Below are positions 23,735 through 32,829 of a DNA stretch of 64,000 nt, one piece after another (the stretch's first letter is position 1; each line of letters starts with the position of its first letter). Under the pieces are notes generated by a model. The model made no database searches and was not told the origin of the DNA. It saw nothing but the letters and a program-made list of their open reading frames with translations. The position numbers and the translations under genes are program-made. The DNA is from Branchipolynoe longqiensis (taxonomy: Eukaryota; Annelida; Polychaeta; Phyllodocida; Polynoidae), in contig CM059188.1 of NCBI GenBank assembly GCA_030323885.1, positions 110,333,263 through 110,397,262 of the forward strand. The letters run 5' to 3'.

Positions 23735-24592
23735 ATGGCGACGGCAGGAGAAGCCTCCGATGAGCGAGTGATGGAGGATATCACAAAAGACGTACGGAGT
23801 AGGTGCATTGATGAAGAGGAGCGACGCGTGAGGGAGGAAATAAGGCAGCTGGAAAGGGACAAGCGCATGTTTGACTTGGAAGAACGACGGACCGTGTTAG
23901 TAAAGGAAAAGGCGGCCAGGGACACATTGAAGCCACCACCAGCCGAGCAGGGCGGAGCAGCCCATACAGAAAGAGGTCACTCAAGTTACGGGGAGGTATC
24001 GCGCAAGAGCCGGACACGGCGGCGCAGATCGCACTCTCGTAGCCACTCCAGTTCACGTAGCAGGACAAGGAGCACGTCCCGGACACGGAAAAGTAAGTGG
24101 TCTTTGAAAAACTATACTGAGGATAAGAAGGATGTGCGCAAACTATCAGTGGCCGAGTTACAGGAGGCATCATGCCTGTGGTTCCTGAGCCTGGACGGTG
24201 TGACGTTAAAAGATGGCCAGGCCCTATTCAGCCACCTTGCTTACATTGCATCGAAGGCTAAGCATGAGCTGTTCAAAGACACTGCCCATGTTCGATATGA
24301 CACGGCCGTGCGTAAGCTAGCGGAACGGGAGGGTTTCGCTGCATTCACGGCAGGGAATGCGGCGGCGAGCCTGATCCACTACGGGCATGAGGCCATGCGG
24401 GCCAAAACTAAGAGTGCGACCACCGGGAATCCAAAGGGGCTCAAGACCTATGAAAAGGGAGGCAAGCGGGCCTGCTTCCCCTGGAACAAGGAAGTGGGTT
24501 GTGACAGTAAGGAGGGGGACTGTAGCTTCGGGCACTGGTGTAGCAAGTGCGGGAGCCGCAGCCACAAGCGCATTAAGTGCACCCGGGACTGA
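23735..24592 (+). CDS. Gag-like nucleocapsid protein of the Ngaro-like element
   Basis: The frame is open from an ATG at 23597. I prefer the ATG at 23735 because its context (CAAGATGG) is strong, giving about 285 residues (331 from the upstream ATG). N-terminal third: a charged, probably coiled-coil stretch (EEERRVREEI, LERDKRMFDL). Then an Arg/Ser-rich segment (RRRRSHSRSHSSSRSRTRST) resembling RS domains of RNA-binding proteins. The C-terminus holds a cysteine/histidine finger (CFPWNKEVGC, CSFGHWCSKC, SHKRIKC), suggesting nucleic-acid binding. The protein presumably packages element RNA. It shares the C-x2-W-N and H-x-C-x2-C pattern with the protein at 46431-47594. The gene lies just 3' of repeat A1. 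Confidence 0.8.
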   Translation: MATAGEASDERVMEDITKDVRSRCIDEEERRVREEIRQLERDKRMFDLEERRTVLVKEKAARDTLKPPPAEQGGAAHTERGHSSYGEVSRKSRTRRRRSHSRSHSSSRSRTRSTSRTRKSKWSLKNYTEDKKDVRKLSVAELQEASCLWFLSLDGVTLKDGQALFSHLAYIASKAKHELFKDTAHVRYDTAVRKLAEREGFAAFTAGNAAASLIHYGHEAMRAKTKSATTGNPKGLKTYEKGGKRACFPWNKEVGCDSKEGDCSFGHWCSKCGSRSHKRIKCTRD

Positions 24593-25165
24593 CGGTGCAC
24601 CGGTACGCGCCACACCGGGGACGCGGAGCATGACCCAGATTCGGCCATACCGCGGGAAAGCGGGGACGCGGGGTGGGGCGCAGTGAGCACACAAGCGGCC
24701 ACACAACCCGGCGGTGGATGCGGCCGGGGCAGGAACGGTAGCGGTACTGGGGTTTGTGACATCCAGGCAGACACACAACCCGGCGGTGGACGCAGCTGGG
24801 ACAGTGACTGTAGCGGTCTCCGAGGTACTAGTTGTGATGCATTACTTGACGGCGCCGGAGGGCGTGGTATGGATGTTTACAATGGCGCATGTGGGTCGGT
24901 GAAGATGCCCGAGCCGCAGGTCTGGCTTCCCGCACGTGGGGAGGTCCCGGATGTAAACAACAACAACACTGTGGTCGCGGCACGTGTGGGGGCCCCGCCT
25001 CTGGGTGGGACTGACAACACGGGAGCCCCAGTGGGGGCGGGAGGCTGCCAGGGTGGCATTACGGAGGGTTGCAGTGGAGCACGGGGGTCAGTGGAGACAC
25101 CCGTGCCACGGGCGTCGCCCCCCTGCGCGTAGGGAGGCCCCGGATGTAAACAACAATAACAACAC
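24593..25165 (+). repeat. Internal direct repeats between gag and pol
   Basis: Two imperfect duplications: ACACAACCCGGCGGTGGATG at about 24699 and ACACAACCCGGCGGTGGACG at about 24775, spaced 76 bp, and CCCGGATGTAAACAACAA at about 24946 and 25140, spaced about 195 bp. They lie in the gag-pol junction, where several frames are open. The exact start of pol is therefore uncertain. Confidence 0.6.
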
Positions 25166-27173
25166 GTGGGGCGGGGTGGATACCCTGATGGCGGCGGCGG
25201 GCACCCTGGGGGAGATCCCCGGTGACCAACAAGTGGGGGAGACGCCCCACAGAGGTACCCCTGTATGGACAAGCAGGGGGGATGGCCTGGACCCGGGGTG
25301 GCTCCACGTCGAGGATGGCACAGGAGATGAGCATGTATTCGACATCACCATCAGGGAGACGGTTACCGACTGTGGGACCGACTTCCGACTCTGGAGGAGC
25401 TGCATGACAGGTTTGTGCAGCTGCACGCACAGTATTGATGGTGTTGTGTCCCAGATGAAGCCATGTAGGGTCTTCACAGAGCTGTTCATGAGGGGTGATA
25501 CTGACCCCGATGCCGAATATATCATGAAAGGCATCTGCTTCGGCTTCATGGTAATAAACCGGGACTGCGACGCTTGCTATGAGTGCCATCAGGGCGCCGG
25601 GGGAGACCGTGAGGACAGAGAGGTCATGTCTGCCAAACTCAGGAAGGAGATCGAGGCAGGGGCTTTGACCAGGGCGGCGGACCGACCGCTATGTGTGCAT
25701 AGGCTCTTCTGCATCCCCAAGGATGGAGGGGGGGTGAGGGGCATCGTGGATTGCAGCAGACCAGAGGGGGAGTCAGTCAACAACTACACGGATAGCGTGA
25801 CGGCCAAATTCTCCTACAATAGTGTCGACGATGTGGCCGCCCGGATGCAAGCCGGAGACTATCTCGCGACCGTGGACATCCGCGATGCTTACCGGGCGGT
25901 GAGCATCCACCCACGAGACCGGGACCACCAGGGCATATTCTGGGACTTCGGGAATGACCCGGTCTTTCTAAGAGATAACAGGCTATGCATGGGGCTGGCC
26001 TCCAGCCCTTATGTCTTCAGCAAGCTGTCTGATTTTGTTGACCGCTGTGCAGTGCATGAGGGCGTGGGGGAGGTGGTAAATTACCTCGACGACTTCTGTA
26101 TCATAGCTCGGGACTTCGACGCGGGCTGCGCGGCCCAGGCCACCCTAATGGGGATCCTCCGGAGATTGGGCTTCTATATAAGCTTCCCAAAAGTCACCTC
26201 CCCGTCCACCAAAACAAGGTTCCTGGGTATCGACATCGACACCATCGCCCTGGAGATGTCGCTGCCGGAGGACAAGCTGACCAGGATGACCATGGCGCTT
26301 CTGGCCCTGGAGGGCCGGAAGAAGGCTAGGAGGATCCAGCTGGAGCGGCTGGCTGGCTTGCTGGGGCACTGTGCGAAGGTGGTCCGGGGAGGCCGCACAT
26401 TCTGCAGACGCATGTATGTCACGATCAACGCAGTGGCAAAACCCCACTTCAAGGTCCGCCTCTCAGGGGGTTTCCATGAGGATAGACGATGGTGGCTGGA
26501 CTTCTCCAGACGGTTCAATGGGAAGGCAAAAATAATCGGCCGCCATACCCCATACGTCTCGACTTACAGTGACGCCTCCGGGGAGGGGTTCGGGACGATC
26601 CATGCCGGCGATTGGAGTATTGGAGCCTTCGGGGAGGGACCAGACGGTAGGATCAGGGATGAGGTGGGCCACCACCACACCACACCCGATGGGACTTGTA
26701 GGGGGGCTCACATAAACGTGCTGGAGATGTGGGCAGCCTTTTGTGCGGCCCAGACCTGGGGCCACCTGTGGAAGGACAGCACGGTGGTCATGGTCACGGA
26801 CAATGAGACGGTCCGAGCGGCCTTGACCTCGGGTTGGTCCAAATCAAAGGGGGTCATGCACTTCGTGCGCAGGCTGTTCTGGATAGCGGCACAGTACAAT
26901 TTTGATGTTCAGTCTGTTTATGTGAAGAGTGCTGACAACACGATCTGCGACGCCCTGAGCCGTTGGAGCGCCAGGGACAGTAAGGACCGAATCTGGGTCG
27001 CAGATGGAGCACACAGGCTTTGTTGCAACCACATATTCACCAACTCCCCTGACCCTTCTACTTCCAGTTGTGGAGCTGCGGAGGGAGAAGCTGGCCGTGC
27101 AACGCAAGTACTACGCCCCAAACTCCATCACAACACGGGGGGTCCAGGTGAGACGATACCTGGAGTTCATTGA
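24984..27173 (+). CDS. Reverse transcriptase-RNase H polyprotein of the Ngaro-like element
   Basis: Converts element RNA to DNA and removes the RNA strand. The open frame from an ATG at 24984 gives 729 residues, but the first 100 or so overlap repeats and may not be translated. A long pre-RT region is followed by LATVDIRDAY (about residue 297) with the first catalytic Asp, LCMGLASSPYVFSKL, and the YLDD box (about 367) with the catalytic pair. A thumb-like segment (FLGIDIDTIALEM) follows. RNase H motifs: TYSDASGEGFG (about 527), NVLEMWAAF with the Glu (about 579), VTDNETV (about 604) and SADNTICDALSRW (about 652). No stop or frameshift seen. The 3' end overlaps the recombinase gene by 170 nt in another frame. 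Confidence 0.9.
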   Translation: MWGPRLWVGLTTREPQWGREAARVALRRVAVEHGGQWRHPCHGRRPPARREAPDVNNNNNTWGGVDTLMAAAGTLGEIPGDQQVGETPHRGTPVWTSRGDGLDPGWLHVEDGTGDEHVFDITIRETVTDCGTDFRLWRSCMTGLCSCTHSIDGVVSQMKPCRVFTELFMRGDTDPDAEYIMKGICFGFMVINRDCDACYECHQGAGGDREDREVMSAKLRKEIEAGALTRAADRPLCVHRLFCIPKDGGGVRGIVDCSRPEGESVNNYTDSVTAKFSYNSVDDVAARMQAGDYLATVDIRDAYRAVSIHPRDRDHQGIFWDFGNDPVFLRDNRLCMGLASSPYVFSKLSDFVDRCAVHEGVGEVVNYLDDFCIIARDFDAGCAAQATLMGILRRLGFYISFPKVTSPSTKTRFLGIDIDTIALEMSLPEDKLTRMTMALLALEGRKKARRIQLERLAGLLGHCAKVVRGGRTFCRRMYVTINAVAKPHFKVRLSGGFHEDRRWWLDFSRRFNGKAKIIGRHTPYVSTYSDASGEGFGTIHAGDWSIGAFGEGPDGRIRDEVGHHHTTPDGTCRGAHINVLEMWAAFCAAQTWGHLWKDSTVVMVTDNETVRAALTSGWSKSKGVMHFVRRLFWIAAQYNFDVQSVYVKSADNTICDALSRWSARDSKDRIWVADGAHRLCCNHIFTNSPDPSTSSCGAAEGEAGRATQVLRPKLHHNTGGPGETIPGVH

Positions 27174-28035
27174 GGAGTTCGGGGGCCACTTTCCCACCAC
27201 ACCGTGCCCTCCAGAACAGACAGCACTGTATGCAGTCTGGCTGGCCAGGACTCTCAAATACACATCGGTGTGCAACTACCTCAGTGGCCTGAACTTCTTC
27301 TTGAAGACGGAGGGCGCAGAGCCGATCGACTACAAAAACTTTGAGCTGGCATCCACGTTGAAGGGCATCAAGCGGGAGCGGGGTTGCCATCCCAGGCAGG
27401 CAGCCCCCTTACTGCCCGACATGCTTAGGCGAATATTCGCTGCCCTGACCACCTCGGCGGGGCACACCGCCTGGCGGGCGGCCATACTGTGCAGCTTTAG
27501 GGCACTACTGAGGAAGTGCCAGGTGACAGCCTCGGACTCGTCACTACTCAGGGGAGACTTTTCCTTTCTCCCATGGGGAATGTTGGTGCGAGTTCGTCGC
27601 TCCAAGACGATACAATTCGCGGAGCGTATGCTCGAAATACCTGTGGCTAGGTGCCCGGACCTCTCCCTGTGTGCAGTTTATTGGACTGAGAGACACTTCA
27701 GGGAGGTCCCAGCTGGGCCTGATGCCATGGCGTTCCGGATCCCCACGCCAGCGGGCGCAACGATGGAACTGCGATACTCGACATACCAAGGGATGCTGAA
27801 GCACTTCTGTGGGGTCGCGGGATTGGACGCTGGGGACTACTCATCGCACTCCTTGAGGAGGGGGGGCTGTACCTTCCTATCATTGTGTGGCGCCACCCTG
27901 GAAGAGCTCAGGGTGCGCGGTGATTGGGCGAGCGATACCATCTTCGCCTACCTGCAGACGCCATTGAGCGTCCGCATAATGAACGACATTAGGGTTTCCA
28001 CGGCACTGGCTGGTGCGACTGAGCCGGTATACTGA
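27004..28035 (+). CDS. Tyrosine recombinase (YR) of the Ngaro-like element
   Basis: Integrates the circular DNA intermediate by site-specific recombination, in place of a DDE integrase. 343 residues from the ATG at 27004. The N-terminal SAM-like core-binding part (RRYLEFIEEFG, LNFFLKTEG) is followed by the catalytic domain: Arg170 in FRALLRKCQ, Lys201 in RRSKTIQF, His282 and Arg285 in SHSLRRGG, Trp308 in GDWASD and the nucleophile Tyr316 in FAYLQTP. All of the family's catalytic positions are present, so the enzyme is probably active. It overlaps the end of pol in a +1 frame, suggesting frameshifting, reinitiation or splicing. Stop at 28033-28035, 32 bp before repeat B1. Confidence 0.92.
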   Translation: MEHTGFVATTYSPTPLTLLLPVVELRREKLAVQRKYYAPNSITTRGVQVRRYLEFIEEFGGHFPTTPCPPEQTALYAVWLARTLKYTSVCNYLSGLNFFLKTEGAEPIDYKNFELASTLKGIKRERGCHPRQAAPLLPDMLRRIFAALTTSAGHTAWRAAILCSFRALLRKCQVTASDSSLLRGDFSFLPWGMLVRVRRSKTIQFAERMLEIPVARCPDLSLCAVYWTERHFREVPAGPDAMAFRIPTPAGATMELRYSTYQGMLKHFCGVAGLDAGDYSSHSLRRGGCTFLSLCGATLEELRVRGDWASDTIFAYLQTPLSVRIMNDIRVSTALAGATEPVY

Positions 28036-28067
28036 GACTGTGGGGTTGGGGGGACCATGGGTCTCTT

Positions 28068-28447
28068 GGCATTTAATATATCTCTGCCAGAGAATATATA
28101 TCTTCTTCTCAACCACATCAGTCTTATCTTTGTTCTGTTTATTGGGGCCAACTGTTTATGTGCTCTATAATCCATTATGGGAATATAAACAAGGACACTA
28201 CCGATCTTCAGTTCCCTATGTAATAGTTAGCACTTATCCTATCTAGCTGACCCTATTATTATGACATAGACCACGGTGGCGCCCCCTGTGAGCGGCCCTG
28301 TGCACTGTATGCCAGCTGCGCCTGGCCTTAACGCATTCAATTTTAACTTTAGGTGGGCATTTAATATATCTCCGCCAGAGAATATATATCTTCTTCTCAA
28401 CCACATCAGTCTTATCTTTGTTCTGTTTATTAGGGCCAATTGTTTAT
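28068..28447 (+). repeat. Split direct repeats B1-A2-B2
   Basis: B1 28068-28159 and B2 28356-28447 share GGCATTTAATATATCTC and end in TGTTTAT. A2 28160-28349 is directly abutted to B1 and separated from B2 by 6 bp. The B1-A2 junction (TGTTTAT/GTGCTC) reproduces the arrangement expected at the junction of a circular intermediate. Confidence 0.92.
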
Positions 28448-29951
28448 ATTAGTATCAGAGGTTGAGAAGGCTATCAATGATCTAAAGTCAGGTAAGACTC
28501 CTGGAAGTGACCAGATAACATCAGAAATGATAAAAGGACTAGATGAAGTGGGGATTCAAATCATTCATAAGCTAGTAAATGACATCTATGAGACTGGATT
28601 TATACCATTGAATATGAATGAATCCATATTTGTACGACTCCCAAAGAAGCTAAAACCAACATTGTGTACTGAGTACAGAACACTAAGCCTGATGAGTCAT
28701 ATGTTGAAGATGATCCTGAAAATAATTTTACTGAGAAACAGACAGAAAATTGAAGAACAAATCAGTAACGTACAAAGTGGGTTTATATCTGGAAGAGGGA
28801 CACGTGAAGGGATTTTCAATATGAGAATGATTTGTGAACGTTATTGTGAAGTGAACCAGGATGTTTATGCCTGCTTTATTGACTATGAGAAGGCCTTTGA
28901 CCGAGTCAATCATGAACTGTTAATCAAATGTTTACAAGATATTGCTGTCAATGGCAAAGACATTAAACTAATTGTGAACTTATACTGGACACAACGTGCA
29001 TTTATAAAAATGGAGCAGGGCCTATCGGATGAAGTTATGATTAAACGAGGAGTTCGACAGGGGTGTGTATTGTCACCATGTCTATTTAACCTGTACACAG
29101 AGATGATTTTCAGACACATTGAAGATTGCAAGGGAGTGACAATAGGTGGCATGAACGTCAACAATCTTAGATATGCCGATGACAGTGTAATACTAGCAGA
29201 CAGTGAGAAAAACCTACAAGATATAGTGAATAGAATAAATAAAGCTGGAATACTATTCAACATGAAGATGAATGCCAGGAAGACAAAAACAATGGTTATA
29301 AGTAAAAAGACAGATACACCAAATGTCAATATAACCATAGATGGCACAAACATAGAACAAGTATCCGAATTCATATATCTCGGACAAAAGATTACAAATG
29401 ATGGGAGATGTGAGGAAGAAATTAAAAGAAGGATAACGATAGCCCGAACAACATTCTCCTAAATGTATAGAGTGTTAACATCAAGTAAGATATTAATACA
29501 AACAAGGAAGCGTATTCTTCAGTGTTATGTGTGGTCTACTCTAATGTATGGGGCAGAGACATGGACAATCTCTAAGAAAATGTACAAATGTTTAGCAGCA
29601 TTTAAGATGTGGACTTATCGAAGGATGTTGAAAATATCATGGACAAAGAAGATCACCAACAAAGAAGTTCTCAGAAAAATTAAAAATAAGAAAAGCTTGT
29701 TTGTCACTATACAGACAAAGAAACTTATTTATTTTGGCCACATCATTCGTCAGAGTTCAATATACCGTACATTGTTGGAAGGGAAGGTGGATGGCAGCAG
29801 AGGGAGAGGGAGACCAAGAACATCATGGTTTACAAATATTTCACAGTGGACAGGCTTGAATTATTCACAGTCTATCAGAACAGCACAACATCGGGATAAG
29901 TGGAGAACCATTGCATCCAACCCTCGACTAGAGGATGGAACTATTGATTGA
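28448..29951 (+). pseudogene. LINE ORF, reverse transcriptase and C-terminal portion
   Basis: RT of the RTE-like LINE, continuing the ORF split at 23315. Motifs in order: KSGKTPGSDQITSEM, VQSGFISGRGTREGI, ACFIDYEKAFDRVNHELL (first catalytic Asp), RGVRQGCVLSPCLFNLY, LRYADDSVILADS (catalytic pair) and FIYLGQKI. A TAA at 29461-29463 interrupts the frame, and the same frame then continues through RKRILQCYVWSTLMYGAETW, MWTYRRMLKI, FGHIIRQS and GRGRPRTSWF, typical of the C-terminus of this LINE group. Apart from two nonsense codons (23139 and 29461) the ORF is uninterrupted, so it decayed only slightly before or after the nested insertion. Confidence 0.9.
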
Positions 29952-29954
29952 TTG

Positions 29955-30036
29955 ACTGACTTGTGACAGTGTGCACTCCTGGCGACTTTATAGTACTGCC
30001 CCATTGCGAGACCAGGCCGCCAGGATCATGACCTGT
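29955..30036 (-). repeat. Right half of the SINE split by the LINE
   Basis: ACTGACTTGTGACAGTGTGC through CCAGGATCATGACCTG continues the SINE body left at 22309. The first ten bases are the second copy of the LINE target duplication. The remainder of the SINE head is absent. Confidence 0.9.
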
Positions 30037-30089
30037 GGTGCCTCAACGATCCTCACATTTAAGGAATTGATGATGATATTGTTGTGGGG

Positions 30090-30186
30090 GTTAAGACAAT
30101 GGGTAATATTGCGCCTAGAACGGGAATCGAACCCACATCTCTTGCATTCCGGGCCAGTTTGCTAAGCATTATACCACCTAGACTCC
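30090..30186 (-). repeat. tRNA-like SINE family 2, uninterrupted copy
   Basis: Minus strand: GAGTCTAGGTGGTATAATGC (A-box region) and GGTTCGATTCC (B-box). The flanking arms pair mostly (GAGTCTA with TAGGCGC, with one mismatch and one wobble), so it folds roughly like a tRNA. The copy at 21893-22130 argues for a SINE rather than a tRNA gene. Confidence 0.55.
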
Positions 30187-30198
30187 CTCGTTATCACC

Positions 30199-30522
30199 GG
30201 ACGCGGTGGCCGAATCGGTAGAGCGCAGGCCTCCCGTGATGAAGATTCCCGGGCGAGTCAAACCGATGACTTACAAAATTATACTTTTCACTTCCTAGCC
30301 AGGCACTCAGCATTATTATGATAGGAGAAGGAATGATTAGCTCAGTGTCAGGATAATGTGACTGAGTGCGATATCTGGTTATGGTCCTGGTGGCCTGGTC
30401 TCCTGGTGAAGCAGCACTAATAAATCACCATGAGTGTGCACTGTCCCAAGTTGATACCCATTCTGATATGACCTTAGATGTTGCCAGGATGTGAAACTCC
30501 AACAATGAACCAACCAACCCAC
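30199..30522 (+). repeat. SINE, head type 2
   Basis: Head GGACGCGGTGGCCGAATCGG, shared body, tail AACTCCAACAATGAACCAAC. The last four bases (CCAC, 30519-30522) are duplicated at the far end of the next element. Confidence 0.9.
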
Positions 30523-31381
30523 TGTCGCAGTTTGAGCGCCGGGCCAGATTGAGCGCCCTGCTGTGGCTTCTGTGCATGTGCGGATTTTAAGAGTGTCGTC
30601 TGCGAATGCGTCAAATTCTACCCAGTTTCAAACTACCGTCCTGTGCCTTTGTTTGCAAATTCACAATATATTATGAGACATTTAAATGATTCACCATTCA
30701 AAGCTTGTGAGTTCACCGTTGCAGCCACAGACTTGAATTTTATATCATGATTTTTTATTTTTCATGAACGATTCTATGCAGAATGAGTATATTAGTATTA
30801 TGATTGTGTTCACAATATTATGAGACATTTAAATGATTCACCATCCAAAGCTTGTGAGTTCTATGTATGTTCACCGTTGAACAAATGGTACAATGCAATA
30901 ATTGCAAAGAATGGTTCTACGAACAGTCTGGCAGTGTCTCGGTTGGAAGTTTCAGTTGTAAAGATAGTGTGTTCATATGTAAACTATGTTAACATGCACT
31001 GACACTGTCTTTATCACTGAAACCTTTAACTTGCACTGAGTCATTTGGGGGCTCTGGTGATTGTAAGGCTTTGGTGAACATCTGCTTCCACTTGCATGTA
31101 CTTTAAAAATGTTTGTTTCTTTCAGTCTATTGTTCTAAGGATTTTATAGCAGAAAGCTTGATCTTCAATTTGTTAGGTGTTTTGAACCTGGAATTTCTTT
31201 CTTTGTTACTGTGAAATCAAAAGGTTTTTTTGTGTCATTTTGGCATATTTGTTTATAATTTATATATATATAATTATGAGCTCTGTATTATTCATTGCAG
31301 CTATTGATATACAGCATTTGCAACCACATACTACCCACAATGCCAGGAGGCAAGAGTTGAGGTACCATGGATTTATTCCAG

Positions 31382-31503
31382 TGTTGCGGTTAAAATTCTC
31401 GGTGGGTTTAAATCCAATGCTTTCGCCCTGTGCAGGGGTAAAAATCTATTTTTAAGCATGCATAGGGCGAAAGCGTAGGATTTAAACCCACCAAGAATTA
31501 AAA
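31382..31503. repeat. Long hairpin (inverted repeat)
   Basis: Arms of about 48 bp (GCGGTTAAAATTCTCGGTGG at the left; CCACCAAGAATTAAAACTGC at the right) surround about 25 bp of loop. Arm matching is high but not perfect. It may be a small foldback MITE. Confidence 0.7.
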
Positions 31504-31769
31504 CTGCCGCGACTGTCGGTGTCAGGAGTGTGGGAGTGTACCTGTGGGAGTGTCCCTCTCAACAAATCCCATTAAAAGACCAGGAATGCTACTTTTATGT
31601 CAATTTCCTTGAGAATTAGCCTCAGAACTCAAAATGTTGCAGTTCGATGAGAATGTGTTCACTGTTAATAAAAGATATGAAAGATATGAAATATAAATTC
31701 TCCTGTCTTGTTTGTCCGAGTGTGGTGAATTCCCGCAGTAGGAAATACAGAGATACAAAAAGAATAATT

Positions 31770-32020
31770 AAAATAACCCCTCCCCCCAGCCAAGAAAAGA
31801 GAAATAAAAATACCCCCCTCTTAAGAGATGACAAAATGAATTTTTAAAATAATCTCCCCCCTCCTGACATTGGGTTTAAAAAAACAAGTGACCCACCCCT
31901 GGATATTAGAAACAATAATTGAAAGAATGTAAAACCACCCCCCACCCAAAACATGAACAAGAATTACCCCCCCCACCCTCTCAGAGATACATACCCCCCC
32001 CCCCCCCCCAAACCCAAGGT
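31770..32020 (+). repeat. Poly-C-punctuated degenerate repeats
   Basis: Several CCCCCC tracts separated by A-rich sequence. Low-complexity. Confidence 0.6.
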
Positions 32021-32217
32021 ACCCCCATTTCCAGATCTTCAATCCCTAATGAATTTTTTTTTAACTAAGAAGTGTTATTAAGCTCTTTAAGTGTAGTCAG
32101 ATAGCCAGTCAGGTAAGAAAAAAAGTATTCTAAATTGGTATGCATGTGACTACCCGAGCCGTTTAAAATATTTTAAACAATAGTTATATATTTCTTTGAA
32201 TCAAGTTTTTGGTTAAT

Positions 32218-32435
32218 CTGGCAGCACTATAAAAGTTGTGATGAGTGCACTGTCACAGGTTGGTACTCGTCCTGATATGACCTTAGATGTTGCTAGGATG
32301 TAAAACAAACAACAAACTTTCAAATGTTGTATGGACATTTGGCAATATTTAGAACAAGAATTAATCTGGGTGTCCCAGTGAGGCAGCACTGATATGACCT
32401 TAGATGTTGCTAGGATGTAAAACAACAAACTTTTA
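32218..32435 (+). repeat. Two SINE tail fragments
   Basis: GGCAGCACTATAAAAGTTGT to AGGATGTAAAACAAAC (32218-32320), and a shorter copy (32367-32435) in which GCAGCACT joins directly to GATATGACCTTAGATG. Confidence 0.75.
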
Positions 32436-32829
32436 TATCTAACATATCTCAAACAGGTTCATAAATATATGGAACAGTCTCCCACAAAATGTTATGGATG
32501 CCGAGTCAATAAATTCATTCAAGAACCGTGGTGAAATTTATGTCAATTTCCTCAACAATTAGCCTCAGAACTCAAAAGCATGGGCTGATGACCCTAATTA
32601 TTCCTTGTGTTGCATATTTACTTGCACTCAAGCAAAAATGAGAGACAAATAAGTGTCCACTGGCAGGGCGCTCAAACTGGCAGTGCGCTCAAACTGCGAC
32701 ATGCTGCAGTTTGCAGGGCCTCAGAAAATCCGTGCATGCGCAGAAGCCACAGCAGGGCGCTCAATCTGGCCGGGCGCTCAAACTGCGACACCACCATACA
32801 AAACTACACCCACCCCTCACCCGACTAAC

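Larger units (their letters stand above)
23315..28447 (+). mobile_element. Ngaro-like tyrosine-recombinase retrotransposon, apparently intact
   Basis: A 5133-bp element with split direct repeats: A1 (23315-23504) at the left, then gag, RT-RNase H and YR genes, then B1 (28068-28159), A2 (28160-28349) and B2 (28356-28447). A1 and A2 differ at 2 of 190 positions by eye, and B1 and B2 at 3 of 92, so insertion is fairly recent. There is no integrase, protease or methyltransferase, and no target duplication, as expected for the DIRS order. The A1-ORFs-B1A2B2 order and the lack of a methyltransferase favour the Ngaro group over DIRS1 or PAT. It interrupts a LINE, and removing it leaves a plausible LINE reading frame. 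Confidence 0.9.
22310..29954 (+). mobile_element. RTE-like LINE, 5'-truncated, carrying a nested retrotransposon
   Basis: This non-LTR retrotransposon sits between 10-bp target duplications (ACTGACTTGT, 22300-22309 and 29955-29964). It lacks its 5' end, starting inside the endonuclease domain. It resumes after the nested element at 28448 and ends in a short ATTG-repeat tail (ATTGATTGATTGA). The APE endonuclease, the YADD reverse transcriptase and the C-terminal GHIIR/GRGRPR segment place it near the RTE/BovB clade. The clade assignment is from memory of those motifs. Confidence 0.9.
30523..32790. mobile_element. 2.27-kb TIR element with CCAC target duplication
   Basis: Inverted termini of about 75 bp start TGTCGCAGTTTGAGCGCC at 30523, with the inverted equivalent ending at 32790. 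CCAC flanks both sides (30519-30522, 32791-32794). The motif GCGCTCAAACTG or a close variant is repeated inside the right end (about 32668, 32687, 32758, 32772). No transposase is visible. The interior holds a duplicated segment (ATGAGACATTTAAATGATTC at about 30673 and 30820), a hairpin (31382-31503), poly-C tracts and SINE fragments. It was inserted at the tail of the SINE at 30199-30522. Confidence 0.75.

Noticed and set aside
28301..28306. tRNA primer-binding site (TGGCGCC) in repeat A2
   Set aside because: YR retrotransposons do not need a tRNA primer site of this kind, and the match is only seven bases.
30090..30186. Functional tRNA gene
   Set aside because: The acceptor stem is imperfect and an interrupted relative exists at 21893; more likely SINE-derived.
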